NCBI GenBank assembly: GCA_963971305.1
Contig: OZ020316.1
Coordinates: forward strand, 17,750,745-17,814,744
DNA length: 64,000 bases
Source of the DNA: Arcuatula senhousia
Lineage: Eukaryota > Mollusca > Bivalvia > Mytilida > Mytilidae
Direction of reading: 5' to 3'
Under the pieces are notes generated by a model. It saw only the letters and a program-made list of their open reading frames with translations. It ran no database searches and was not told where the DNA came from. Position numbers and translations under genes: made by a program. Below, one piece after another: positions 47,811 to 58,175 of this stretch (position 1 is its first letter; each line of letters begins with the position of its first letter).

Positions 47811-48167
47811 TAACGACAATTAACTACCAAGTGAAGGATCCTGCTTGTTTAAAATTACAGCACACATTACAATTGTTACCATTTTTGCGTTGCAATAGGA
47901 TAAATTGTTTTCTTCTTTTCAATCACGTTAATTGTTAATTAATAATTGAATTTTAAAAAAGAAAAGTGGTCTATACTTTTTCGAATTAATACCGATAACA
48001 AAAGAATAGCCCGATGGTTCTTACATGTGCCTGTCCTAAGCCAGGAATCTTTGCCAAAGCTTTCATTTGTACTTGTCTTTTTGACGTTTTCTGTTCCTTG
48101 TTTAAGAAGGGGGTCTATCTGTGACTAAATCAGGGCTGGATTTGAATTATATACATTTTATTTAGAC

Positions 48168-48315
48168 CATGGGCCAATTGCAGAGCCGCGAGCAGTGCCA
48201 AATGGCCTCGTTGAAGGCTGCTGGCGGTTGTCCATTGTGGTTTTTCTAAATTGTCTTTTAATTGTGGGTTGTGTCGCGTACACTAATTCCACATCTCATT
48301 ATTTTCTATTGAAAA
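48168..48315 (-). repeat. short dispersed repeat, copy 5
   Basis: Minus-strand copy ('gaaggctgctggcggttgtc', 'gtgtcgcgtacactaattcc'). It sits 130-280 bp downstream of the stop of the defensin-like gene, so it may lie in its 3'UTR. An AATAAA on the minus strand occurs at 48157-48162, just past the repeat. Confidence 0.6.
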
Positions 48316-48445
48316 GAATGCGACACCAAAGCTAGTGTGACAGCTTAGGCATGCTTTGGTGAATGCCCACTATTGCTTTGATCTAATGTGTTGGAATAAA
48401 AAAAAAACATTACCTATATCATTAACTTACTTAAGGGTTTTAAGT

Positions 48446-48741
48446 TTAGGGCCAAGGTGTACAACAATAACCACCGGTTCTCCAGCATCCAACGTCCATA
48501 TCAACACTGGCGCATTCCCTGTGTAAAACATTCATCTGTTGCATTGGGCCTGGAGTCGGGGGTACGTGAGCACGGCCGAGTGGGTTCGGGCCAGCTCGGC
48601 GACCACCAGCTCGACCCTGGGGTGCTGGCGCTGGTGCTGGTGCTTCTCCTGGCTCAGCCGGTTCACCGGTACTTCCTGTCGCATGAGCCCTGTTGACATC
48701 AATGCAGTAACCACCTTCGAAACGACAATTGCTCATGATAT
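48446..48741 (-). CDS. defensin-like secreted protein, cysteine-rich exon with expanded loop
   Basis: The acceptor is ttttacag|ATATCATGAG and the stop is TAA at 48446-48448. The exon supplies residues 30-127 of a 127-residue precursor. The mature part has exactly six cysteines spaced C-x6-C-x63-C-x8-C-x6-CC. Apart from the 63-residue gap between the second and third Cys, this matches the beta-defensin array (C-x6-C-x3/5-C-x8/10-C-x6-CC), including GGYC and GGYCC ends. The loop is Pro/Ala/Gly/Arg-rich with four Ala-Pro pairs and is notably GC-rich in an AT-rich neighbourhood. An extracellular antimicrobial or structural role is inferred. Unlike big defensins, it has no long hydrophobic N-terminal domain. 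The alternative is an unrelated cysteine-rich secreted protein. Confidence 0.75.
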
Positions 48742-51700
48742 CTGTAAAAAAAATCAAATTTCGTCATGTGTGACTAACTTGCATCTTGTGTTCTATTTGT
48801 CACAAAACTTTGATATACTGATAGTAATAAAAAACAACAACCATGTCTTAACAAACCGGCAGACATGTTTTCACCTAAATAAATAAACTGATTCAAGAGG
48901 CTAAATTCATGTAGACCTAACTTAAATCTAAAATTGTGCTTGAAGAAGCTGGAGCTGGAGGGTGAAATTAGGGCAGACTTAATTGTTTTACAGATAAGTA
49001 TTACTATCCCGACCCGAAATGTGTGCGGCATTGCCTGCATGTACATTTGCCTGATTTTTGTTTTCTTTTTGTTTTTTGTAGCAGACCGATCACGATGACC
49101 ATCTGAACTATATAGGCCAATGCAGAAAATGAAAATGTTAGATTATGACCTTGTAAATTGCCTATAACATTTGTTTAAATATTTAGAAACTTTTTTGTCT
49201 TTTAGAATCATTTAGTGCAATAGGTGGACCTTCCATAGGTATGTTAAGAAACTCCAACTATTTATTTTTTAGTTTTCAAATTCATTAGCATAGCAGCTAA
49301 AACGATATTGAGGTACATACATGTATATCTGCTTCAGAAAAACGAAAACATAATTGTTATTTAATATATATACTCTTCAAAAAAAGTTACGCATAGGTAG
49401 AAAATTTCCGATATGTTTAATACAAACCCACATCATTCCAAGCCGTCCATAGACCGATTTTCATGAAATGAAAACCAATAAAAAGAAATATGAACGATTT
49501 TTATTTGTTAAATTTATGCAAAATCGTAACCTCGCTGCTTTCCCGTTTAAATCAATGCCAAATTTTTCGTGAAAAACATTGGTCGTGTTCTAATCACAAT
49601 ATTTTAAAAACCATTGAAGTTAGGATTTTGGTTTCATTAATAAAACAATTTTTATTTCGTTTTCTTTTTACTGGATTTTGTTTCATGAAAATCGGTTGCA
49701 GAACAGCTCGGCAATATTGTTTTTAAATTGTTTAGATTTACTTTAAACGTACGGGGAATTTTCTATCTATGCGCAACTTTTTTTGAAGAGTATAGACTGA
49801 AGTTTATGAATATGCGGAATATAGAATTGGTAAAAAGTCAAAATGTTCACTTATTGTGATTTCTTTTTTCTCCCGGTCAGTTGAAAATTTTCTTCCATGA
49901 TTTAAACTGGTATCCAAAATTTTAAAGGCCTAAAGTTACGGCGCTTCAAAATGGTCGTTATCGGTTAACATATTCAAAATGAGAAAATACATGGGAGTTT
50001 TAAAATGACAAAATACATAAAAAAAACAACATTTGACTTGCATCATACAATATGAAATTTGGCATTTGGACAAAAAATGTATTGATTAAAAAAATTAATA
50101 ATTTAGAAGCGAAATCCTGTACGTTATTTTTTTTCTTCACTTCATGGTCGAGACATCATCATTTCATGTTCATTTCGTCAAGTCGTCGTGTTCATATTCG
50201 GCCTTACTCAAATGTTTGTGCTTCAATGATATGCGCCCTCTCAAGTGCTTGAAATTCCCCTGTGGAAAAATTCTTCCAGTGTTAACACCTTATCGCCCGA
50301 CTGTTGTGTGATTCTTTAAAAAAAATTGACTTTATTGTATGAAAAGGGGAACATAACTTCTCATTTCATCTACTTAAAGATGACTACATGTATAATTTGA
50401 GAAACTGTTAGCTACCCATCAAAATGGGCATCTTAAGTTTTGTTTGCTGCAGACAATGATTATCACACACAGGTAATTAGACAAAAAATTGCCATCATTC
50501 AGTTTATTGGGGTCAATCCATATTAATCATTGAAAATTCATGATTTAAATTTGCAAATGAAATACATGTAGTAATTTGCGATATCAATATTTGCAGATTC
50601 TGTATCTTAAGCAAAAAAAAACTGCTTACAAATTAAATGAGCAAATTTCGGGTTTCATATCAGACAGCTAACTTTTCTTAAATAATTTTAGGATTTGTTT
50701 ATGTTTGTTGTGTCTCGAATATTTATTCCACATCTCACCATCTTCAACGTAAATTTACGGGGGTCTACGTGTGTTGATGACATTGAGCTAAAAGTCCCAC
50801 ACATAAAAATGTCATATCTATATTGAGGACCACTTTTTATTACAAATACCCTTAGGGTATATTACAATAACATATAAAACAGAAAATATAACAATTTTCT
50901 CTGAAAATGTAAAAGATGTAAAAAATAGCTTGTCATCTTAGGTGAAATAAACTGTCATTTAAACAGACAATTTAGATTGTAAAATTTTATCTTTTTTCAT
51001 ATTTTAGCATAAATTTTGTTAATACTCGTGGTTAATATTTCACATATTCTTATTGCAAGTATTAGTATTTCGAACAAAAATATTTTAAGAACATATTCAT
51101 AGTTCGGAATTAAAAGGCATTTGATTTCTAAAGACAAAAAGAAATCCACGAAACTTATCTCTCCGTAGTTTAAGTCCGTCGGAAAATTTAATCAACAGAA
51201 ATTCCAGTATCGGGAACCACAAAAATTCTTTATTTAACGTATATCATCCCGCTCGGGGTATAAAACTAGATTAGTTGCGACACACACCCCCGTTCTTCCC
51301 AACCCCAAATAAAAGGAAACCTTTAGCAGTTAGAACTCTCTACATTTTGAGTCTCTATAGTCTTGTAGAACATGTATGAAGCATTATTATAGAAGTTATC
51401 ACTTTCTTTTGACAATGTAACTCATTAGGACTCAAGCATCTATTGGCAAATCTTTTATAGACGAAACTAAATTTTGTTCTATGTAAGAATGTCTAGTAGA
51501 AAAAAAATCAAAAGCGAATTATTACCCAAAAACAAAAGAAATTCTTCTGTGTTCACTTCGAAATAAATAATAAAAATAAAATAGTCAACTTTGATTGAAT
51601 TAAAAATGGTCCAGAAACTCTTTACATCCGCTTTTGAAATGGTAACCATTTCAATGGGATGTACTTTTTTGTTCATCGAAATTTAAATCATGTCCACTGA

Positions 51701-52121
51701 TTCAACAGTTTTCTCTGTCGAGCTGCGTTAATATAATCATGATAATACACAATAAAATAAAATTTCTTTATTAACTAAATCATGAACCAACAAGGAGAAA
51801 ACTAGCACAAATTCAAGTAGAAAAGAACATGACAGATTTGCAAATATTACAGCACACTAATAAATAACTGTATCACATAAAGATATGGAATAATTGTGAT
51901 CTATGGCACGTATGGCCTAAGCCCGAAGGTTGTCTGTAGTTATTGGAAACCAACCATTAGATTTATAGAGAAAACAATATATAACGATATGTGCAAAATA
52001 AAAAGTTTCTTTCGAACATAAACTCCTGTTTCTATTTGTGCTCGAAATAATGCATTACATTAAGTATTTGGTTTTTTTTTTTTCAAATAAATAAAATCAA
52101 ATATTTTTTAGCATAATTTAC
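48742..52121 (-). other. intron of the defensin-like gene
   Basis: A 3.4-kb intron joined by the donor at 52121/52120 (gt) and the acceptor at 48743/48742 (ag). It holds a Tc1/mariner-like MITE (49373-49790). The remainder is AT-rich with no recognised exon. Confidence 0.65.
49373..49790. mobile_element. Tc1/mariner-like MITE
   Basis: Terminal inverted repeats start ctcttcaaaaaaagttacgc and end gcgcaactttttttgaagag. They are flanked by TA on both sides. An inner inverted pair around 'accgattttcatgaaat' / 'tttcatgaaaatcggt' extends the foldback. The CTCTTCAAAAAAAGT-type end is characteristic of some mariner/Tc1 families. No transposase. Confidence 0.85.
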
Positions 52122-52209
52122 CTTGCATTTCTCCCATCATCCCCCATTGTGCTGAGCACAGGGCTGCACACAGCACCAAGACTAGCGCAGTGTGGAGAGC
52201 CTGTCGCAT
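52122..52209 (-). CDS. defensin-like secreted protein, signal-peptide exon
   Basis: Encodes a 29-residue start plus one base. The sequence MRQALHTALVLVLCAALCSA is a textbook signal peptide with a likely cut after Ser-Ala, followed by QWGMMGEMQ. The donor is CAAG|gtaaat, phase 1. It joins in frame to the acceptor at 48741, where G|AT gives Asp. A TATA box lies about 50 bp upstream of the ATG (52256-52263), giving a short 5'UTR. A first exon carrying only the signal peptide and a short linker is common in invertebrate antimicrobial peptide genes. Confidence 0.8.
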
Positions 52210-52255
52210 CCTATATGACCTCTGGGAAGTGAACCGTCCTCTGTACCAGTTCGAG

Positions 52256-52263
52256 ATTTTATA
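52256..52263 (-). promoter_or_regulatory. TATA box of the defensin-like gene
   Basis: TATAAAAT on the minus strand, inside gcggtataaaatctcg, 47-54 bp upstream of the ATG at 52209. Placement about 30 bp before a likely transcription start would give a 5'UTR of roughly 20-25 nt. TATA-driven promoters are common for inducible or tissue-restricted secreted peptides. Confidence 0.6.
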
Positions 52264-54482
52264 CCGCCATAAAATACACTCCTTTATCGTGATTTGAGAT
52301 GAGACAATAACTGACAAATTTACGACGAAAATAATAAAACATGTAAAAAAAATAGGACATAGATATCTATAGTACCTACTGTCATAGACGTAATTGTTTT
52401 GACTTGTATCAAATGTATGCGTACTTTCTGTTTGTATATTTTTTTAAGTAAAGGCAGCGTTTATTGAACAGAATCTTATTACCCATATCAGGAGAAAATG
52501 ACGTAAATTCACTATAAAAAAACACAGAGGTTAAAACTGCGGGTTAGAATTAAAACAGTTCAGAAAAAAAAAGTATTCAACTTAACTATGATTTATTTTT
52601 AGAGAGAGACAAAAATTCAACGTTTGTTTATACTAAGAAAGCGTCTTTCCAAACATAACCTTGAAGTTTGATTTTATTAAACTAGTGCATAATAAAAACA
52701 ATAAAAAAAAAAACTTTTAAAATACTAAGTAATTTGGTTTTTGTAGCATTTAGGTTTATATGAATAAAAGGGGTTTGCAACCACTTTTAGGGTTGGTCCA
52801 GAGTCAATGTGCAATTGCAGCTACATAAATCTTGGTTACTAACCCTGCAAAACTGCATGTACACAATACTACTGGTGGGGTCTTTATTTTGGTGAATAAA
52901 GTTATGTTGTGCTGTGTTTTGTTGTTTTATGTTATGCCTTTGTTCTTCCACTCTTTCAAAAGAGACGGAACGAATACAAACCCCTTTGCGGTAAGCTTAT
53001 TGCAACATAATAAACTTGATAAAAGTAGGTCTGAATTAGTTTACGGACTGTAACGAGCGGGGACTGGAAACGTGAGGTGCCTGTTTGCAATACAGAAGCA
53101 AACTATGGTCAATGTAACTATATATCCCAACGACTCTTCGCATGTCTGTGACCGCGGAGGATTGAATTATGTTTATGTTTCAATGTATCTACTAGTATGT
53201 GAAAAGATGATTGATCTCCCACCGAATGAAAAGAAAAAAACTGTACCAAATTTTCGAAGTTGGGGCGCAGGGATTTAGTTTTATGTGGATAATATGGATT
53301 TACATGACCAAGATTCACAATTCAAACGCCCTTGGCCTATGATATTGCCAGTTCAAAGCACAGTTTCAAATAGAGGAGGTCAAGTTTTGATAATATTTTT
53401 TTTAAATGCCAAAGTGGAAATGTCAGTTGCAAAATCCAATCTCTTATTCTGGTTCCGGGGGGGGGGGGATGTTTTGGGTGAGGATATGCCATTTTTGATT
53501 AAAATTCAATGCCCATATTAATTTAAATTTCAAATTTTCATGACCCATATTAATATAAAATCGACATCTTTATATACCATATTCAGTAAACTGTAAAGTA
53601 ATGATATTAATTTCATTAGATATTTTTAATTTATATGTTTTATTGTTGCCAAATATATAATTAGGGAAGAATTAAGCTTATTGTTAATATGCAGAATTTC
53701 GTGGGGCTTATCTATATAAAATGGACAAAACATGACGTGACCCATATTAATATGAGACCAGATTTTTTTTTTCGAATGATAATTTAAAAGCATACATATT
53801 TTCATATAAAATTGCCTGAAAACTATATTCAATATAAATTTAAAAACCCTACCCATATAGTTGCATGGTTATTTGGCACATCCACGTACACCTTTATATA
53901 GGAAGTACCCACAAGGGGTTGAATTCTGGTGGTAATTTATATCTGGAAATAAAGAATTATCTATATCGACTAAAAAAATTACCTCATAGACTCTATTATC
54001 CCACGCCCAACCCGGGTTTTGGTTGCGTATAAATTTGAAATTGAATGAACACCAGATTATTGTCATTCCTTAGTGAGATGATTAATTATAGGGTCGATAT
54101 TCTCTATTCTTTGATTTTTGGTGGTCGTTTGCTATATTCGTTTTTTCCTTTTTTATCTATTTATTCATTTTAAATATCCATCGCTTCTAATATTCCGGAA
54201 CATTATCGTTCTTCCGTATTTGGTTAAATATTATTTTAATTCATAGCAACAAACAACTACGCGAGCAAAATAGTTCTCAATTTTATAAACATTTTTCCCA
54301 TCAAATGTAAAACTTGAAAGACAACTTTTAACCATAAGTGTTCTTCGTTGCTTAATCAAGATAAATATTGAAAACTTACCCCATGACGTCAATGATTTAA
54401 GCCAAATGAAATTTCTTCTGCGTAGGAACTCAAAGTTTATTTCAGGTGTTGCTCGGTTGTTTGAAGAGGAAAGTTTCGATTT
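52264..54482. other. intergenic region between the divergent defensin-like and CFAP107 genes
   Basis: The two genes are transcribed away from each other across about 2.2 kb of AT-rich DNA. It contains a poly-G run near 53458 and no recognised exon or element. Confidence 0.5.
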
Positions 54483-54509
54483 TAAATAGTTAGTGTTAAC
54501 AAAATAATT

Positions 54510-54614
54510 ATGGCACAAGGGGATCCAATGAAGTGGTCAATGCCTGGATGGAGAATAGAACAAAAGTTTTCGCCTGGTGTACTGATAGGAAACTGGGGTG
54601 AAGATAGATACACA
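54510..54614 (+). CDS. CFAP107: CFAP107 homologue, first coding exon
   Basis: Encodes residues 1-35, beginning MAQGDPMKWSMPGWRIEQKF and ending VLIGNWGEDRYT. The donor is ACACA|gtaagt, phase 0. An in-frame TAA lies 27 nt upstream (54483-54485), so this ATG is the start. The W-x-IE-x-K(F/Y)S-x-x-VL-x-GNW pattern matches the N-terminus of vertebrate CFAP107 (formerly C1orf158). That protein is a microtubule inner protein bound inside the doublet microtubules of motile cilia. The following intron (54615-56298) contains a dispersed repeat and an antisense RT relic. Confidence 0.82.
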
Positions 54615-54892
54615 GTAAGTACACATTATTCAAATAAATACCCCCAGTGGCAGTGGCACTGTGTGACTGTGAGTGTGACCATATCTGACTATCAACATTA
54701 TTCAAATAAATATCCCCACTAATGAGTGTGACTTCATGTATCTGACTATGGAGTCACTCTAGTGTCAAGAATGTCACACTGCCACTTGAAAATATAATAG
54801 CTTATTAGTTGCCGTTGATAAAAACATTAATCTTAAAGTTAAACGATCCACACATTTTAGCTCTAATTTCAACTATTCTCCTCTTCAATAAA

Positions 54893-55065
54893 GGTAATAA
54901 CAAACAAAAAAAACTACTGAACTAGTATGATCAATCTCATAGTCCAGAAAAAATGACAAAAACGAATCAGTCATATCGGAGAATTGGTGGATCGCAATGG
55001 TCCTGACTAGGTACAGGCATTTCAAACGAAATGGTGGGTTAAACCAGGTTTTATGGCACCAAACC
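54893..55065 (+). repeat. dispersed repeat ('aaaactaccgaac' family), copy 4
   Basis: The longest copy. It runs on through 'gtcctgactaggtacaggca', 'aaatggtgggttaaacc' and 'ggttttatggc', a stretch I associate with mussel genomic repeats. Lies in CFAP107 intron 1. Confidence 0.7.
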
Positions 55066-55309
55066 TCCCTCTTCCATTGTGATCTTAGGATTCGGTAATG
55101 ACTATAGAACACAACATAGTTGTTAGACACAATAGGGATATTGAGGTGATCATCTCATTTCAGCAGACCAGTCAAACACTAATTAAAACAATTAACCACC
55201 ATATCTTTTAACTCAATTTTGAACTTTTCTACTAGTGGCTGATAACGAAGAAAGAATTTCTTTAACTTAAGGATCGTATGAGACATATTTTCTTATAGCC
55301 CTGCTACAA

Positions 55310-55600
55310 AAGTCGATCATGAAGAAATCTGTGTCTGATAAAAAAAATCTGTGAAATGTGTGCATGCAAGCTCTGGCATATCAAATAAGTTGTGAAATAT
55401 AAACACCGTATGCAGGGGAAGTAGGTATATTGCTCTGTAGATTAGGAAAATTAAGAATTTGAAAATTAAAATCGTCTCTTTTATTGTAAATTTTTGTACT
55501 GAGATGACCACCTGGGTCAAATCCAAGAAAGATGTGATATCTTTAACATCTACTTCTACATCTGCAAATGTACTAGCATATTGTCATAATAGTAAATTGA
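55310..55600 (-). pseudogene. RT relic inside CFAP107 intron 1, divergent subfamily
   Basis: The minus strand encodes blocks cognate with the other RT copies, but in several frames: ITSFLDLTQ, then KRDDFNFQILNFPN, then SPAYGVYISQLI, then ACTHFTDF. The sequence differs clearly from the 2.8-kb family, so this is a second RT lineage. It is antisense to the host gene and broken by frameshifts. Confidence 0.6.
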
Positions 55601-56298
55601 ATAATGTATTATGTAGCTCCTTTGCCTTTGAAATCTTCAATTGGGCAGAGCTACAATGCGGTCCCATTTATTTCAAATGGAATTTCTTTCTTCAATCAAA
55701 CAAAGCTAAATATGGTTTAAAATTACCAACAACACTCAAAATAATCATGATAGTATATAGGTTCAGTAAAAATATTTTTAAAAAATCCACAGTTAATTAT
55801 TAATGTGTTAGATAAAACAACATATTCAATATTCTGATCCTGAACTTCATTATAAAATTCATGATCAAGAGACTTTTCACGAAAACTTATAAATTGCACT
55901 AAGTCTTCAAAAATTTTAACTGGACTTCTCATTAAAATAATATTTAAGTTCTAATGGATAAAAATGCGCCTGATGTATTTGCCATTCCTCTGTTACAAGC
56001 AATGGGGATGAGTGTAGCTCCGCCAAATCCAAGATGTCAAAAGAGCTACATTATAGTAGCTAGTCAAAATGATATACAGTGTAACAGCAATGGTTTATTT
56101 TATGATGGAATACAACCAACGCTTACAAGTTTGGTGGTAATAGAGTTATTTTACAGACCATGATAATATCTGTATTGGTAAATCTTCAATTTTGTTGTTG
56201 TCTTAGATGTATAATTGTTATGCTTAAAGTCTAAAGAGGACCTAAACTCAATTTGTTTGATCATTTTAAGGCTTATTTAATTTGATAATTAATTTCAG

Positions 56299-56587
56299 TT
56301 TTTAAGAGGTAATGCAAAGCACAACAGCACCCACAGAATTGACTTCAAAAATTTTACTGGACACAGACCTGATGTCTTAGTCCGAAGGAAAGCTTTGCTG
56401 AGAAATGATGGAATGGGACCAGAAAATTTGTTTCATCATCATGGCAAAAGTTATTCTAATAACATGGTATCTTGGTATGATGAGAATTACAATGGCAGGT
56501 GGCGTGAGAACTCGTTACCTAATCTTCGTGATTGGAATGGTCACCAGTTAGCATGGGCACCTGAAAAATCAGACTTTCCTCTTCAAG
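56299..56587 (+). CDS. CFAP107: CFAP107 homologue, second coding exon
   Basis: The acceptor is ttaatttcag|TTTTTAAGAG and the donor is CTTCAAG|gtaaat. It encodes residues 36-131 plus one base. It contains GHRPDVLVRRKALLRNDG, an SWYDENYNGRW segment and DWNGHQLAWAPEKSDFPL. The last matches the conserved 'WNG-x-x-L-x-W-x-PEKSDFPL' block of CFAP107. Reading phase is continuous with both flanking exons. The following intron (56588-57900) holds a 259-bp foldback repeat. Confidence 0.87.
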
Positions 56588-56766
56588 GTAAATTGTATAC
56601 ATGTGTTAAATCATAAATTATGTATTATTTAATATTCTATGTACTACAAATGTATACATGTATGTTGAGGAGAATAGTGTATTCTTATTCGAATTAACAT
56701 TTGATTAGTTCAAAAAGATTTGTTTGTGTCCATTATTTATGACATGAAGATTATTATGTGCATGAA

Positions 56767-57025
56767 TACAGTACCCCAAGAGACATACCGTGACTGAACA
56801 TCGTGATAGTGGTACACCACTCTTAGAGACATAACAAATATCTTTTTTGTGGTTAAAGATTATTCAAAAATTCTTTTTGGAAATTGTTCTGTATAATCAT
56901 TCCTTCAAAATGTAATAAGAATTTTTAAAAAATCTTTAACAACAAAAAAGATATTTGTTATGTCTCTAAGAGTGGTGTACCACTATCACGGTGTTCAGTC
57001 ACAGTATGTCTGTTGGTGTACTGTA
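56767..57025. mobile_element. foldback element in CFAP107 intron 2
   Basis: The left arm starts tacagtaccccaagagacat. The right arm ends with the near-inverse atgtctgttggtgtactgta. The arms, more than 100 bp each, include 'agtggtacaccactcttaga' and 'acataacaaatatctttttt', almost fully paired around a loop of about 55 bp. Non-coding, MITE-like, and transcribed within the gene's intron. Confidence 0.85.
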
Positions 57026-57900
57026 GCTTCAAAATGGTTCTTACCTGTGTTTAACATTTTCGAAATCAGACAGAGAAGACCTTTTTTAAAAAAAAAAAGT
57101 TTTTGTTTTTTTCCTTTTTTGTGTATCTACATGTAGTTTAATAATAATATACATGAATAACTTAGATGAAGACTTCATATTCGCAGGTAGGATTGTAGGT
57201 TATTGGTAATTTGTTTCTTATCTTTTGATTTTAGATACAGCAGATATATTCCTTGTAATAATAAGTAACCAATGTATTTAAAACATGTATTTACTTAGTA
57301 GATCTTACAATTCAGAATGTTCACCACTTATTCTTAATTTAAGGTTAATCTTGTACCTACATGTATATAGAAAAGAGAATATAATATTACTTAATCCATA
57401 TGATTATTTTTTTTTTCTAATTTGGGCTGGAGTAACTACATGTAAAGGAAAATGTCTTCATACCTTGAATAACACAAAGTTTATGGGAAATTAAGTTTAT
57501 TGTACTAAAACATTATCTGCATATTTCACAATGATTTTTAACTATATTTATCATGATCATGTTTATATGTAAATGGGTGCAATTTACAGACTAACATGAA
57601 GATTTAGAATCACTTGAATATGTTGAAGTTTTTAAAAAATTAACTTTATCAAGTTAGAATTAAATGTGGTATTGTTAGAGGGTAATGGATATGTGCATTG
57701 AACAACTTTTAAATAATGACCAAATGCACAATGATTTTGATGCATTTTAAATTCTAAGAATGAAATTGTTAAATAATAGTTTTAAATGATCTTGCTTTAA
57801 ATTTTCTGAACAATTCATGAAATTGAAGATTCAACAGATTATGATACCACAAACAATATAATTTTGTAGTAAGTATCAATATATCTATTTTCCATTTCAG

Positions 57901-58175
57901 GTCAACCAACTAATTTCGGATTGTTTGAATCAATGAAGCGTAAATGGGCATCACAGATTGCAGATGAAACCAAGGGTGACTTCATGTCAACCTATACAGA
58001 TTCTTTTGTTAAGCCATCACAGGAATGCTTTACCTCTGTGCGGTATGCTATCCCCAAGGCACAGTCCACGTCACTTCACCCCTTCAACAATGTCAACAAA
58101 GATTTAAAACTACGTGGAAGTTCAAGCTTCAAATCTCCTGAGCGGCTACCTGAAATCACACCTGTGACCTCATAA
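57901..58175 (+). CDS. CFAP107: CFAP107 homologue, terminal coding exon
   Basis: The acceptor is ccatttcag|GTCAACC; the split Gly codon (G|GT) joins it to exon two. It encodes GQPTNFGLFESMKRKWASQI, matching the conserved PTNYGL-type block of CFAP107. A basic, Ser/Pro-rich C-terminus follows, ending ITPVTS and TAA at 58173-58175. The complete predicted protein is 222 residues, close to the vertebrate size of about 200. It lacks membrane segments or a signal peptide, as expected for an axonemal luminal protein. Confidence 0.86.

Noticed and set aside
48457..48886. Plus-strand frames of 79 and 115 codons over the defensin-like exon
   Set aside because: They are shadows of the GC-rich minus-strand exon, which has the signal-peptide partner exon, splice sites and Cys pattern.
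55459..55803. A 114-codon plus-strand frame in CFAP107 intron 1
   Set aside because: It is antisense to the RT relic, and the minus-strand blocks explain the sequence.
55954..56163. A possible extra CFAP107 exon (69-codon frame)
   Set aside because: Exons 1 and 2 join directly in phase 0, and the conserved family order leaves no room for it.
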